Positions 1-6,690 of a stretch of 15,401 nucleotides of DNA are shown here, piece after piece. Made by a program: the position numbers and the translations under genes. The DNA comes from an uncultured Eubacteriales bacterium. GTDB taxonomy: Bacteria > Bacillota_I > Bacilli_A > RF39 > UBA660. The stretch's first letter is position 1. Each line of letters begins with the position of its first letter. The stretch spans positions 1 through 15,401 of the forward strand of contig ONXO01000069.1 in NCBI GenBank assembly GCA_900321795.1, written 5' to 3'. Below the pieces are notes generated by a model that saw only the letters and a program-made list of their open reading frames with translations, was not told where the DNA came from and did not search any database.

Positions 1-35
1 AAAATAATATTTTTCACAAAAAATACACTTTTACC

Positions 36-60
36 TGTTATAATATAAATAGAAAAGGAG
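36..60 (+). promoter_or_regulatory. Extended -10 promoter and ribosome site of the two-component operon
   Basis: TGTTATAAT at 36-44 is a perfect extended -10 (TGn followed by TATAAT). No good -35 is visible, as is usual for extended -10 promoters. AAAAGGAG at 53-60 is the Shine-Dalgarno site, 6 nt before the ATG at 67. Confidence 0.65.
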
Positions 61-66
61 ATTTAT

Positions 67-729
67 ATGAATATATTAGTTGTAGATGATGAGTTGCTTA
101 TAAGGAGTGTTATAAAAGAATACTTGTTAAATGAAAAATATAATGTATATGAAGCAGAGGATGGACTAGATGCATTAAGAGTATTTAAAGAAGAAAAAAT
201 AGATTTAGTTATTCTAGATGTAATGATGCCTAAAATGGATGGAATAGCTGCTTTAAAAGAAATGAAAGAATTAAAAGACATTCCAGTAATAATGCTTACT
301 GCTATGAGTGAAGAAGAAGATAAACTAAAAGGTTTTGATTTGGGAATAGATGATTATATAACCAAACCTTTCTCACCAAAAGAATTAATTGCTAGAGTAA
401 AAGCGGTGCTTAAAAGAAATGATAAGCTAAAAACTACTTATAAATACAAAAAATTGGAAGTTGACTATCAAGGTCATAAAGTAATGATAAATAATAAACA
501 ATTAGAATTAACGCCGAAAGAGTATGACCTTCTTGTATATTTTATTGAAAATGAGGGAATCGCTTTATCTAGAGAAAGTCTTTTATCTGTCGTATGGGGA
601 TATGATTACTATGGCGATGATAGAACTGTAGATACACATGTAAAAATGCTAAGACAAAGTCTTGGTGAATATAGAGATTTAATAAAAACAGTAAGAAGTA
701 TGGGGTACAAATATGAAACAGAAAAGTAA
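67..729 (+). CDS. OmpR/PhoB-family response regulator
   Basis: Cytoplasmic transcription factor of a two-component system, 220 aa. The receiver domain (about 1-115) has the acidic pair D7-D8, the phospho-acceptor D51 in LDVMMPKMDG, T78 and K100 in the TKPF motif, so all catalytic switch residues are present. The C-terminal winged-helix DNA-binding domain (about 125-218) shows the typical LTPKEYDLLVYF and DDRTVDTHVKMLRQ patterns. The start is supported by AAAAGGAG just upstream. Its 3' end overlaps the sensor kinase gene by 17 nt, so the two are co-transcribed and probably translationally coupled. The regulated genes cannot be told from the sequence. Confidence 0.95.
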   Translation: MNILVVDDELLIRSVIKEYLLNEKYNVYEAEDGLDALRVFKEEKIDLVILDVMMPKMDGIAALKEMKELKDIPVIMLTAMSEEEDKLKGFDLGIDDYITKPFSPKELIARVKAVLKRNDKLKTTYKYKKLEVDYQGHKVMINNKQLELTPKEYDLLVYFIENEGIALSRESLLSVVWGYDYYGDDRTVDTHVKMLRQSLGEYRDLIKTVRSMGYKYETEK

Positions 730-2110
730 AAGTTTAATATTACACCTATGGTATTATCTAGCTTTATTTGTGTGTTTAATACTTGCATTTCTTTGGCTAT
801 TTCAAGTGTTATTCTTTAATACATACTATGAATATAGAACTGCTAAGGATTTAAGCAAATTAGCTAGTACTACTAAAGAATATTATGAAAATAATAAAAG
901 TGAACAAGACTATGATATTCTATCTTATAACAATAATGCTTGTATAGAAATAATAAAAAACTATGAAACATCATATTCTTCTAATCAAATGAGAAGAGGA
1001 TGTATATTTAATGGTAGAGAGGGTATAGAAGCCAATGGTTATAAGAAAGACTTTATTAATAGTAATCTATCTAATAAAACATATAAAATGAAAAACCCTA
1101 TGCTTAATAATGAAACGCTTATAAATGCTATTAAGCTAGATGATAACACATATGCTTTCATAAATGTTTCGCTTGAACCTACTGATCCAGCTATTAGAAT
1201 AATAAGAGAAGAATTAATTTATATAACAATAGCAATATTTATTTTATCATTTATATTTGCATATTTTATAAGTAAAAAAGTATCTTCTCCAATACTAAAA
1301 ATTAATAAACGCGCAAAAGAAATGGCTAAAGGAGATTTAGAAACGCCATTTGAAGTAAATGAAAATATAACTGAAATAAAAGAACTTGCTTCTACATTAG
1401 ACTATACTAAAAATGAATTATCTAAATTAGATGAAACGAGAAAAGATTTACTAGCTAATGTAACACATGACCTTAAGACTCCTTTAACCATGATAAAAGC
1501 ATATGCAGAAATGGCTAGAGATTTAAATAGTGATAATAAAGATAAAAGAGAAGAAAATTTGAATGTAATAATAGAAGAAAGTGAAAGATTAAATCTTTTA
1601 GTTAATGATATACTAACTTTATCGAAAAGTGAATCTAATATGGAAACACTAAATAAAGAAGATTTTGATATAACTGCTTTAATAAACACTATTTTAAATA
1701 GATTTACTTATTTAAATGAAGAAGGCTATACATTTAAATTTAATGATAAAAGAAAATATATTATAAATGCAGATAAACCTAAAGTAGAACAGGTTATATA
1801 TAATTTATTAATCAATGCAGTTAACTATACAGGAGAAGATAAAACTATAACTATTAAAATAGAAGATTTTAATAAATATATAAGAATTAGTATAATAGAT
1901 AGTGGTAAAGGCATAGACACAGAAGAAATTGATAAAATATGGGAAAAATTTTATAAAAACGAAAAGAATCACAAAAGAAGAAAGATAGGAACAGGGCTAG
2001 GACTATCTATAGTAAAAAATATATTGTTAAAACACGACTTTAACTTTGGTGTAGAGAGTAAAAAGAATAAAGGAACTAAGTTCTATTTTGATGTACCTTA
2101 TAATAACTAA
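713..2110 (+). CDS. Membrane sensor histidine kinase
   Basis: Cognate sensor kinase of the upstream response regulator, 465 aa. A first membrane segment (about 9-33) is followed by an extracytoplasmic sensor region (about 35-165) that resembles no family I know, a second membrane segment (about 168-187), a HAMP linker, and a HisKA domain with the phospho-acceptor H252 in NVTHDLKTPLTM. The HATPase_c domain has the N box (NLLINAVNYT), G1 box (DSGKGID) and G2 box (GTGLGLSIVKN). All motifs needed for autophosphorylation are intact. The start lies inside the regulator gene and has only a weak ribosome site, which suggests coupled translation. Confidence 0.93.
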   Translation: MKQKSKSLILHLWYYLALFVCLILAFLWLFQVLFFNTYYEYRTAKDLSKLASTTKEYYENNKSEQDYDILSYNNNACIEIIKNYETSYSSNQMRRGCIFNGREGIEANGYKKDFINSNLSNKTYKMKNPMLNNETLINAIKLDDNTYAFINVSLEPTDPAIRIIREELIYITIAIFILSFIFAYFISKKVSSPILKINKRAKEMAKGDLETPFEVNENITEIKELASTLDYTKNELSKLDETRKDLLANVTHDLKTPLTMIKAYAEMARDLNSDNKDKREENLNVIIEESERLNLLVNDILTLSKSESNMETLNKEDFDITALINTILNRFTYLNEEGYTFKFNDKRKYIINADKPKVEQVIYNLLINAVNYTGEDKTITIKIEDFNKYIRISIIDSGKGIDTEEIDKIWEKFYKNEKNHKRRKIGTGLGLSIVKNILLKHDFNFGVESKKNKGTKFYFDVPYNN

Positions 2111-2135
2111 TAAATGCTAAAAATAGTTTTTTAAA

Positions 2136-2171
2136 GAATAAAAAAGTTTGGATTTTCCAAACTTTTTATTC
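2136..2171. terminator. Bidirectional terminator between the kinase gene and prsA
   Basis: A near-perfect inverted repeat of about 15 bp (arms 2136-2151 and 2157-2171, 5-nt loop) with A/T tracts on both flanks. It lies between two convergent genes and contains the last codons of prsA. Confidence 0.75.
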
Positions 2172-3089
2172 TCCATATATATTATTATATTCTGTAGATA
2201 AATCTGAATCTGTTATTTTCATATCATATTTCTTTCTTAATCCTGATATTGCTTTAGTCATGTACGATTCATTAGAATCTATTTTTTCTTCAGCTATTAT
2301 ATCTATGATACTATCTTTTATATTTTCTAAAATATCTTTTTCTTTTTGATTAGTTTTATAAATTATATGATAGCCATATTGTGATTTGACTGGAGTTTTT
2401 GTATATTTGCCAACTTCTAGATTTACAGCAGCTTCCATGAAGTTCTTATCAAAGTGATCTTTGTAATTGAAGTATCCTAAACTTCCACCTTGTTCAGCAT
2501 TAGCTGCATCTTCTGAATATTCTTTTGCAAGAGTAGCAAAGTTTTCTCCTTTATCAAGTTTAGCAATTATATCTTTGGCAGTTTGCAAGGCTTTTGCATC
2601 ATCATCACTTGTGTTAACTTTGATTAAGATGTGAGATGCTTCTATATCACCTATTGCTACATTTTCATAGTAGTCATTTATTTCAGTATCAGTAACTTCA
2701 CTTTTAGCATAATCTTTTTCCCATAGTTGCCTTCTGTAAGCTAAACGTATGTATTCTTTAAATTCATTTTCATTTTTTACACCATAATAGCTTTGAATAG
2801 CTGTTTCAAAATTATCTCCGTAAGAACTTTTTAAAGAAGAAATAACATCTGAAATATATTTGCTTTCTTCAGTTGTTTCTTTATATTCTTTAGATAATAA
2901 TTCATTATCTATCAAAGTTATTAATTCTTGCACTCCATGTTTTTCTTTAAGAGTGTTATATAAATCTTCTGCTGATATTCCTCCTTCATTAAAAGTGACA
3001 ACACTTTCTTTACCATTTTCTAGATGAGCAGTTGCACATCCAGTAGCAAGTAATGCTATTAAAACTAATCCTAATATTTTCTTTTTCAT
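2166..3089 (-). CDS. prsA: PrsA-like foldase lipoprotein (parvulin peptidyl-prolyl isomerase)
   Basis: Extracytoplasmic, membrane-anchored foldase that helps secreted proteins fold after export, 307 aa. The N-terminus is a lipoprotein signal peptide with a lipobox ending at C18 (LATGC). A SurA/PrsA-type N-terminal helical region (about 35-145) precedes a parvulin rotamase domain (about 149-245) with the usual ASHILIK, FATLAKEYSED, GGSLGYF and YGYHIIY patterns. A short helical tail follows. Length fits the family (about 290-310 aa). The start has GGAGGG upstream on the minus strand. It is transcribed alone from the promoter at 3111-3139. Confidence 0.93.
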   Translation of the reverse strand: MKKKILGLVLIALLATGCATAHLENGKESVVTFNEGGISAEDLYNTLKEKHGVQELITLIDNELLSKEYKETTEESKYISDVISSLKSSYGDNFETAIQSYYGVKNENEFKEYIRLAYRRQLWEKDYAKSEVTDTEINDYYENVAIGDIEASHILIKVNTSDDDAKALQTAKDIIAKLDKGENFATLAKEYSEDAANAEQGGSLGYFNYKDHFDKNFMEAAVNLEVGKYTKTPVKSQYGYHIIYKTNQKEKDILENIKDSIIDIIAEEKIDSNESYMTKAISGLRKKYDMKITDSDLSTEYNNIYGE

Positions 3090-3110
3090 AAATTACCCTC
3101 CATAATTTTT

Positions 3111-3139
3111 ATTCTAGCAAAAATTAATGTAAAATACAA
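3111..3139 (-). promoter_or_regulatory. Candidate prsA promoter
   Basis: On the minus strand TGCTAGAAT (3119-3111) is an extended -10, with TTGTAT (3139-3134) 17 bp upstream as a weak -35. It lies just upstream of the GGAGGG ribosome site of prsA. Confidence 0.5.
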
Positions 3140-3146
3140 TTATAAA

Positions 3147-3175
3147 GTCACATATTTTTTATATTTGCTTATAAT
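3147..3175 (+). promoter_or_regulatory. Candidate promoter of the YjcZ-like microprotein pair
   Basis: TATAAT at 3170-3175 with GTCACA at 3147-3152 (4 of 6 matches to TTGACA) and exactly 17 bp between them. It is about 35 nt upstream of the first microprotein and divergent from prsA. Confidence 0.45.
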
Positions 3176-3208
3176 AAGAGTGTAAAGATTAAAAAGGAGG
3201 ATAGACAA

Positions 3209-3307
3209 ATGAATTGTTGTGGAAATGGAAATAATGGTATTTCTGGTGCTGCATTTGGATTAGCTCTATTTATATTACTAGTTATGATACTAGGTGCATT
3301 TATCTAA
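3209..3307 (+). CDS. YjcZ-like membrane microprotein 1 (32 aa)
   Basis: A 32-codon ORF with an AAGGAGG ribosome site 9 nt before its ATG. The product starts MNCCGNGNN, is rich in Gly/Asn with a double Cys, then has one hydrophobic segment (about 14-32) ending in LGAFI. This plan (short Gly-rich head plus one membrane helix) matches the YjcZ-type sporulation microproteins known from Bacillus. The next gene is a diverged copy, which supports a real coding pair. The function is not known from the sequence; a role in the spore coat or membrane is an inference from the family. Confidence 0.78.
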   Translation: MNCCGNGNNGISGAAFGLALFILLVMILGAFI

Positions 3308-3329
3308 TTCTTGAGGAGGTGTTTAGTAA

Positions 3330-3455
3330 ATGAATCGTTGCTGCGGAGGTAATCAAGGAGTTACTAATTGTGGAGGTTATGGTAATACTTTCTTCATTAT
3401 ATTAATACTTTTCATACTTTTAGCTATTATTTTTGGTGCTTTCATCGGTTGGTAA
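3330..3455 (+). CDS. YjcZ-like membrane microprotein 2 (41 aa)
   Basis: A 41-codon ORF with a near-ideal ribosome site GAGGAGGTG (3313-3321) 8 nt before the ATG. The product starts MNRCCGGNQG, has a third Cys at 14, then a hydrophobic helix (about 20-39) ending FGAFIGW. It shares the N-terminal CCG and the C-terminal GAFI with the preceding gene, 22 nt upstream, so the two look like an old tandem duplication in one transcript. It is probably a single-pass membrane protein; assignment to the YjcZ group rests on shape and motif only. Confidence 0.78.
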   Translation: MNRCCGGNQGVTNCGGYGNTFFIILILFILLAIIFGAFIGW

Positions 3456-3460
3456 TTTAA

Positions 3461-3490
3461 AAAGAGATAACTGTCTTAAGCTATCTCTTT
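3461..3490. terminator. Hairpin terminator between the microproteins and the HIT gene
   Basis: A 9-bp stem (3461-3469 with 3482-3490) that can extend inwards past one mismatch. The T run is better on the minus-strand side (complement of AAAAA at 3459-3463), so it ends the HIT transcript most clearly, but it also lies just after the second microprotein. The HIT stop codon is inside it. Confidence 0.6.
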
Positions 3491-3847
3491 TATCTTTTGG
3501 AATACTTCTTCTCTGGAAAGAGTAGGTTCGTTATCATAATGGGGAATTAAGTGTAGATGAAAGTGTTTAATAACTTCTGCTTTACCATTGTTTTGTATAA
3601 GAACTATACTTTCAGGCCTTAATGCTTTTTCTAGTATTTTTTTAACCTCTTTAGCTTTGTCTAATATATATGAAAGCGTTTCCATATCAATATCATCTAA
3701 GTCTTTAAAATGCTTTTTAGGAATAATTAAAGTATGTCCTGGTTTATTTGGAAATGCATCAAGAATTACTTTAACTATTTCATCTTCATATAAACATAGT
3801 GATTCAATTTTATCCTTACCAATATTACAAAATAAACAATTTTTCAT
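3476..3847 (-). CDS. HIT-family nucleotide hydrolase
   Basis: Small cytoplasmic histidine-triad protein, 123 aa, of the Hint-like group that hydrolyses nucleoside phosphoramidates or similar nucleotide conjugates. Visible motifs are the N-terminal CLFC pair, the family pattern DAFPNKPGHTLIIPKKH (30-46) and the triad H95-F-H97-L-H99 followed by IPH. The start has AGGTGA on the minus strand 7 nt upstream. It is a single gene with its own promoter at 3866-3894. The natural substrate is not evident. Confidence 0.92.
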   Translation of the reverse strand: MKNCLFCNIGKDKIESLCLYEDEIVKVILDAFPNKPGHTLIIPKKHFKDLDDIDMETLSYILDKAKEVKKILEKALRPESIVLIQNNGKAEVIKHFHLHLIPHYDNEPTLSREEVFQKIKEIA

Positions 3848-3865
3848 TTTTCTTCACCTAGTTAA

Positions 3866-3894
3866 ATTATAAGAAAAAAATGATGATTTGTCTA
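3866..3894 (-). promoter_or_regulatory. Promoter of the HIT gene
   Basis: On the minus strand TAGACA (3894-3889, 5 of 6 consensus bases) and TATAAT (3871-3866, perfect) are separated by 17 bp. This is the best housekeeping-type promoter in the window. Confidence 0.7.
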
Positions 3895-3964
3895 TTAAAA
3901 TATTCTTTTAGAGTAATGCACATTCAAAAAGTGTAAATATGCATAGACTATACTGGTGATAGGC

Positions 3965-5155
3965 ATGAACTATGAAAAAGACTTTTTAATGAAAAGAAAT
4001 GATTTAATATATTTTGATAATGCTGCTACTACATTTAAACCCATAAGTGTTATTAATAAGGAAATGGAGTATCTAACAAATTATACTGCTAATTCACATA
4101 GAGGAGACTATAATATTAGTTTTAAAGTGGATGATGAAGTTGATAACACCAGAGATTTAGTTAAAGAATATATTAATAGTGAGTATAAAGAAGAGATTGT
4201 TTTTACAAGTGGTACTACTGATAGTTTAAATATGATTGTATTTGGGTATTTTAAGTATTACTTAAAAGAAGGAGATGAAGTAATACTTAATAAAGCAGAA
4301 CATGCTTCTAATATTTTACCTTGGATGATGTTAAAAAAAGAGATTGGCATTGAGATAAAATACGCACCACTAGATATGAATAATAAATTAACTCTTGAAT
4401 CAGTTAAAAGTGTGGTAAATAAGAAAACAAAAGTTATTTCTTTAGCACTTATAACTAATGTTGTTGGTGATGTTAGAAATATATCTCAAATTAGTAGTTT
4501 TGCACATAAAAATAATATTTTAGTAGTTGTTGATGGTGCGCAAGCTCTAGGACATATGAATATAGATGTTCAAAAAGAAGATATAGACTTTTTGGCTTTT
4601 TCTGCGCATAAGATGCTAGGACCTACAGGACTTGGAATATTATATGGAAAAAAAGAGTTATTGTGTAAAATGAAACCAGTTCGTTATGGTGGCGGTATGA
4701 ATGTTGATTTTAATGAAGATGAACTATCTTTACTACCAATTCCTTATAAATTTGAAGCTGGTACCCAAAACTTAAGTGCTATTATTGCATTTTCAGAAAG
4801 CATTAAGTACATAAATAAAGTGGGTATGGATAGTATTGAAAGAAAAGAGAGATTTTTAAAAAAATATTTATTAAATGAACTTAAAAAACTATGCTATGTG
4901 AGAATCTATAATGAAAATAGTGAATCTTCAATTGTTTTAATTAATGTTGATGGAGTAAGTAGTGGAGATTTAGGACTATATTTAAATTCGAAATCTATTT
5001 GTGTACGAAGTGGTAAACATTGCACTAAGATGCTTATGGATGAAGCTGATTATACTGATACAGTAAGAATTAGTTTATATTTTTATAACACTTATGAAGA
5101 AATAGATAAACTAATTGAAGCACTCTCCGATATTAAAGCTATAAAAAATTTTTGA
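3965..5155 (+). CDS. Cysteine desulfurase, SufS/CsdA-like
   Basis: PLP enzyme (aminotransferase class V) that takes sulfur from L-cysteine for Fe-S clusters or other sulfur carriers; cytoplasmic; 396 aa. Seen: FDNAATTFKP at the N-terminus, the PLP-binding VVDGAQALGH (Asp 190), SAHKMLGPTG with the Schiff-base Lys 216, and RSGKHCTK with the catalytic Cys 353. The short loop around the Cys is of the group II (SufS) type. An upstream in-frame GTG at 3956 is possible, but GGTGAT (3955-3960) is the ribosome site for the ATG at 3965, so that start is preferred. No sufU, sufB, sufC, sufD or tRNA-thiolation gene is adjacent, so the acceptor is unknown. Confidence 0.92.
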   Translation: MNYEKDFLMKRNDLIYFDNAATTFKPISVINKEMEYLTNYTANSHRGDYNISFKVDDEVDNTRDLVKEYINSEYKEEIVFTSGTTDSLNMIVFGYFKYYLKEGDEVILNKAEHASNILPWMMLKKEIGIEIKYAPLDMNNKLTLESVKSVVNKKTKVISLALITNVVGDVRNISQISSFAHKNNILVVVDGAQALGHMNIDVQKEDIDFLAFSAHKMLGPTGLGILYGKKELLCKMKPVRYGGGMNVDFNEDELSLLPIPYKFEAGTQNLSAIIAFSESIKYINKVGMDSIERKERFLKKYLLNELKKLCYVRIYNENSESSIVLINVDGVSSGDLGLYLNSKSICVRSGKHCTKMLMDEADYTDTVRISLYFYNTYEEIDKLIEALSDIKAIKNF

Positions 5156-5192
5156 ATTATTGAAAATTTACTTTTTTTAAAAAACAGAAGTT

Positions 5193-5236
5193 AAAAAATA
5201 AAAATTGTTTATATGATTTTTATTTTTATTCTTTTT
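5193..5236 (+). terminator. AT-only hairpin with T tract after the cysteine desulfurase gene
   Basis: A perfect 12-bp inverted repeat made only of A/T (5194-5205 with 5216-5227, 10-nt loop) followed by a T-rich run to about 5238. This is the likely end of the desulfurase transcript, though a stem without G/C is weak. Confidence 0.4.
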
Positions 5237-5275
5237 TTGTATTTAATAATTTCACATTTTAACCAAATAAAAATT

Positions 5276-5313
5276 TTGATTTTAAATAACAGTATTTTAA
5301 TACTTAAAATCAA
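5276..5313 (+). repeat. Bulged two-part inverted repeat upstream of ssb
   Basis: Outer arms TTGATTTTA (5276-5284) and TAAAATCAA (5305-5313) enclose inner arms AGTATT (5291-5296) and AATACT (5299-5304). The inner and outer right arms are contiguous, while the left arms are separated by a 6-nt bulge. It is not followed by a T run, so it is not a terminator. It sits immediately upstream of the candidate ssb promoter and could be an operator. Confidence 0.4.
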
Positions 5314-5317
5314 CGAT

Positions 5318-5346
5318 TTGCATTTGAAACGAACTTGTGATAGATT
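5318..5346 (+). promoter_or_regulatory. Candidate ssb promoter
   Basis: TTGCAT (5318-5323), 17 bp, TAGATT (5341-5346), with an upstream TG (5338-5339) making an extended -10. The ribosome site starts about 9 nt further on, giving a short leader. Confidence 0.4.
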
Positions 5347-5373
5347 GATTTTCGAAAGGAGGTGAAATTAATT

Positions 5374-5727
5374 ATGCTTAATAATGTAATGCTAGTTGGA
5401 AGACTTACAAAAAATCCTGAAATTATCAAAACAGATAATGGAAGTAGCAGAACTTTTGTAATTGTTGCAGTTCCAAGGAACTATAAAAATACTAAAGGTG
5501 AATACGAAACTGATTTCATAAAATGTATTTTGTGGAATGCTATGGCTGAACGTACTTGTGAATATTGTAAAAAAGGAGATGTTATTGGAATTGTAGGAAG
5601 GATTGAGTCTAGATCTTATGAAAAGGATGGAGAAACGAGATATGATTCGGAAATAGTGGCTGAAAAGATTTCGTTTTTGTCCAGTAAGTCTTCTAAAGAA
5701 AATGTTATTAATGAAAAAGATAGCTAA
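5374..5727 (+). CDS. ssb: Short single-stranded DNA-binding protein (SSB), no acidic tail
   Basis: OB-fold protein that coats single-stranded DNA, 117 aa. The N-terminus MLNNVMLVGRLTKNPE and the internal DFIKCILWNAMAE and GDVIGIVGRI patterns are typical of bacterial SSB. It ends in about 15 polar residues and lacks the long disordered linker and the DDDIPF-like tip that recruits repair proteins. Its length is close to the competence/secondary SSB of Bacillus (SsbB) rather than the replicative one (about 170 aa). The start is fixed by AAAGGAGGTGA (5355-5365); a GTG inside that site is not a plausible start. It is a single gene, without rpsF/rpsR nearby, which also suggests a secondary SSB. Confidence 0.9.
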   Translation: MLNNVMLVGRLTKNPEIIKTDNGSSRTFVIVAVPRNYKNTKGEYETDFIKCILWNAMAERTCEYCKKGDVIGIVGRIESRSYEKDGETRYDSEIVAEKISFLSSKSSKENVINEKDS

Positions 5728-5736
5728 ATATGTACT

Positions 5737-5753
5737 AAAAGGATTTTCCTTTT
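5737..5753 (+). terminator. Small hairpin after ssb
   Basis: A 7-bp stem AAAAGGA/TCCTTTT with a 3-nt loop, 10 nt after the ssb stop. There is no T run beyond the stem itself, so termination would be weak. Confidence 0.3.
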
Positions 5754-5845
5754 GGTTACTCTCACTTTTAAAACTAAATTACCCCAAATAATTAAATATA
5801 TCTATAATTAAGCCATTAAATAAAACTTTCAAAGTGGGAGTAATC
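5754..5845 (+). repeat. Long-range 15-bp complementary arms in the leader before the cadherin-like gene
   Basis: Positions 5754-5768 can pair with 5831-5845 over 15 consecutive bases (two G-U pairs, the rest Watson-Crick), enclosing a 62-nt A/T-rich loop. The left arm follows the small hairpin after ssb. No known riboswitch consensus is recognised in it. A TATAAT at 5877-5882 lies downstream, so the structure could belong to the ssb 3' region or to a longer leader. Confidence 0.35.
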
Positions 5846-5900
5846 AAGAGGAAAGTATTATTAAATAAAATAAGTATATAATAAACATATGGGAGACTAT

Positions 5901-6665
5901 ATGAAAAAATATACTTTGATGATTATTGTGTTCTTTGTATTTTCTTTTAAATTAAATGCTTTAGAAAACATAACTATAAAAAATGAACTATTAGCACCTT
6001 TATTTGATAAAAATGTATTTGTATATAATGTATTTGTAAGTGAAAATACTCAAATAATAACAATTAATGCTGTTAAAGAAGAAGACGAAATAATAACAGG
6101 AATAGGAAGTAAAAGTCTTAAAAAAGGACTTAATGTAATAGAAATTACTTCATATAAAAATGGTAAAGAAACAACTTATAAGCTCAACATTACCAGAGGT
6201 GAAGCAATTTATAACAAAGAGACATCACATTTGGATAATATAACTATTGAAGGAATAGACTTAAATTTTGAAAAGGATAAATATTATTATGAAATAGATA
6301 CTGAAGAAGATAGATTAAATATTAGTTATGAACTGAATAACCCACTTCAAACAGTAAAAGTTTCAGGAGATATCATTTTAAATAAAGAAGAAAATATAAT
6401 AAAATTAGAAGTAACAAGTGAAGACAAAAAAAGTGAAACCATTTATATTATAAAAGCTAATAAACCTAAAAAGATTACATATGAAAGAGAAACTAAAAAT
6501 AACATATTTGATAATCATAAGCTTTCTGATGAAGAACTTGAAATAGTTAAGTATACTATAGTTGTAATTATTATAGCTTTAATAATCATTATTTTCTATT
6601 TTGTAGTTCTTAAAAAAAATAAAAAACATTACTATATTAGAAGAAAGTATTTTTTTAAGAAGTAA
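5901..6665 (+). CDS. Membrane-anchored protein with two cadherin-like/Ig-like domains
   Basis: 254 aa. A signal peptide (about 1-20, ending LNA) is followed by a domain (about 21-95) with the pattern L-x-x-I-x-I ... L-x-P-x-F ... Y-x-V-x-V ... G-x-N-x-I-x-I ... T-Y-x-L-x-I-x-R, which is the cadherin-like beta-sandwich type. A second, more diverged copy covers about 104-185. A C-terminal membrane helix (about 212-236) and a Lys/Arg-rich tail anchor it, so the domains face outside. An ATG at 5889 is in frame, but GGGAG (5891-5895) is the ribosome site of the ATG at 5901. It lies 25 nt before dacF and is probably co-transcribed, which suggests a role in wall or envelope assembly. The exact function is not recognisable. 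Confidence 0.85.
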   Translation: MKKYTLMIIVFFVFSFKLNALENITIKNELLAPLFDKNVFVYNVFVSENTQIITINAVKEEDEIITGIGSKSLKKGLNVIEITSYKNGKETTYKLNITRGEAIYNKETSHLDNITIEGIDLNFEKDKYYYEIDTEEDRLNISYELNNPLQTVKVSGDIILNKEENIIKLEVTSEDKKSETIYIIKANKPKKITYERETKNNIFDNHKLSDEELEIVKYTIVVIIIALIIIIFYFVVLKKNKKHYYIRRKYFFKK

Positions 6666-6690
6666 AGAATAATATTGAAAGAGGTGTTTA

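Noticed and set aside
1402..1689. 95-aa ORF antisense to the kinase gene
   Set aside because: It lies wholly opposite the conserved HAMP/HisKA region and has no ribosome site.
3956..3964. Upstream GTG start of the cysteine desulfurase
   Set aside because: The GTG is part of the GGTGAT ribosome site serving the ATG at 3965, and the family N-terminus does not need the extra residues.
5711..5791. 26-codon ORF (starts MKKIAKYVLKGF) overlapping the end of ssb
   Set aside because: It has a toxin-like basic, hydrophobic look, but no ribosome site, and it runs through the post-ssb hairpin. Coupled translation is possible but unsupported.
5754..5845. Known riboswitch or T-box leader
   Set aside because: I looked for T-box, SAM, preQ1 and c-di-GMP consensus parts; only a weak ATCAAGAG-like string is present and the conserved cores are missing.
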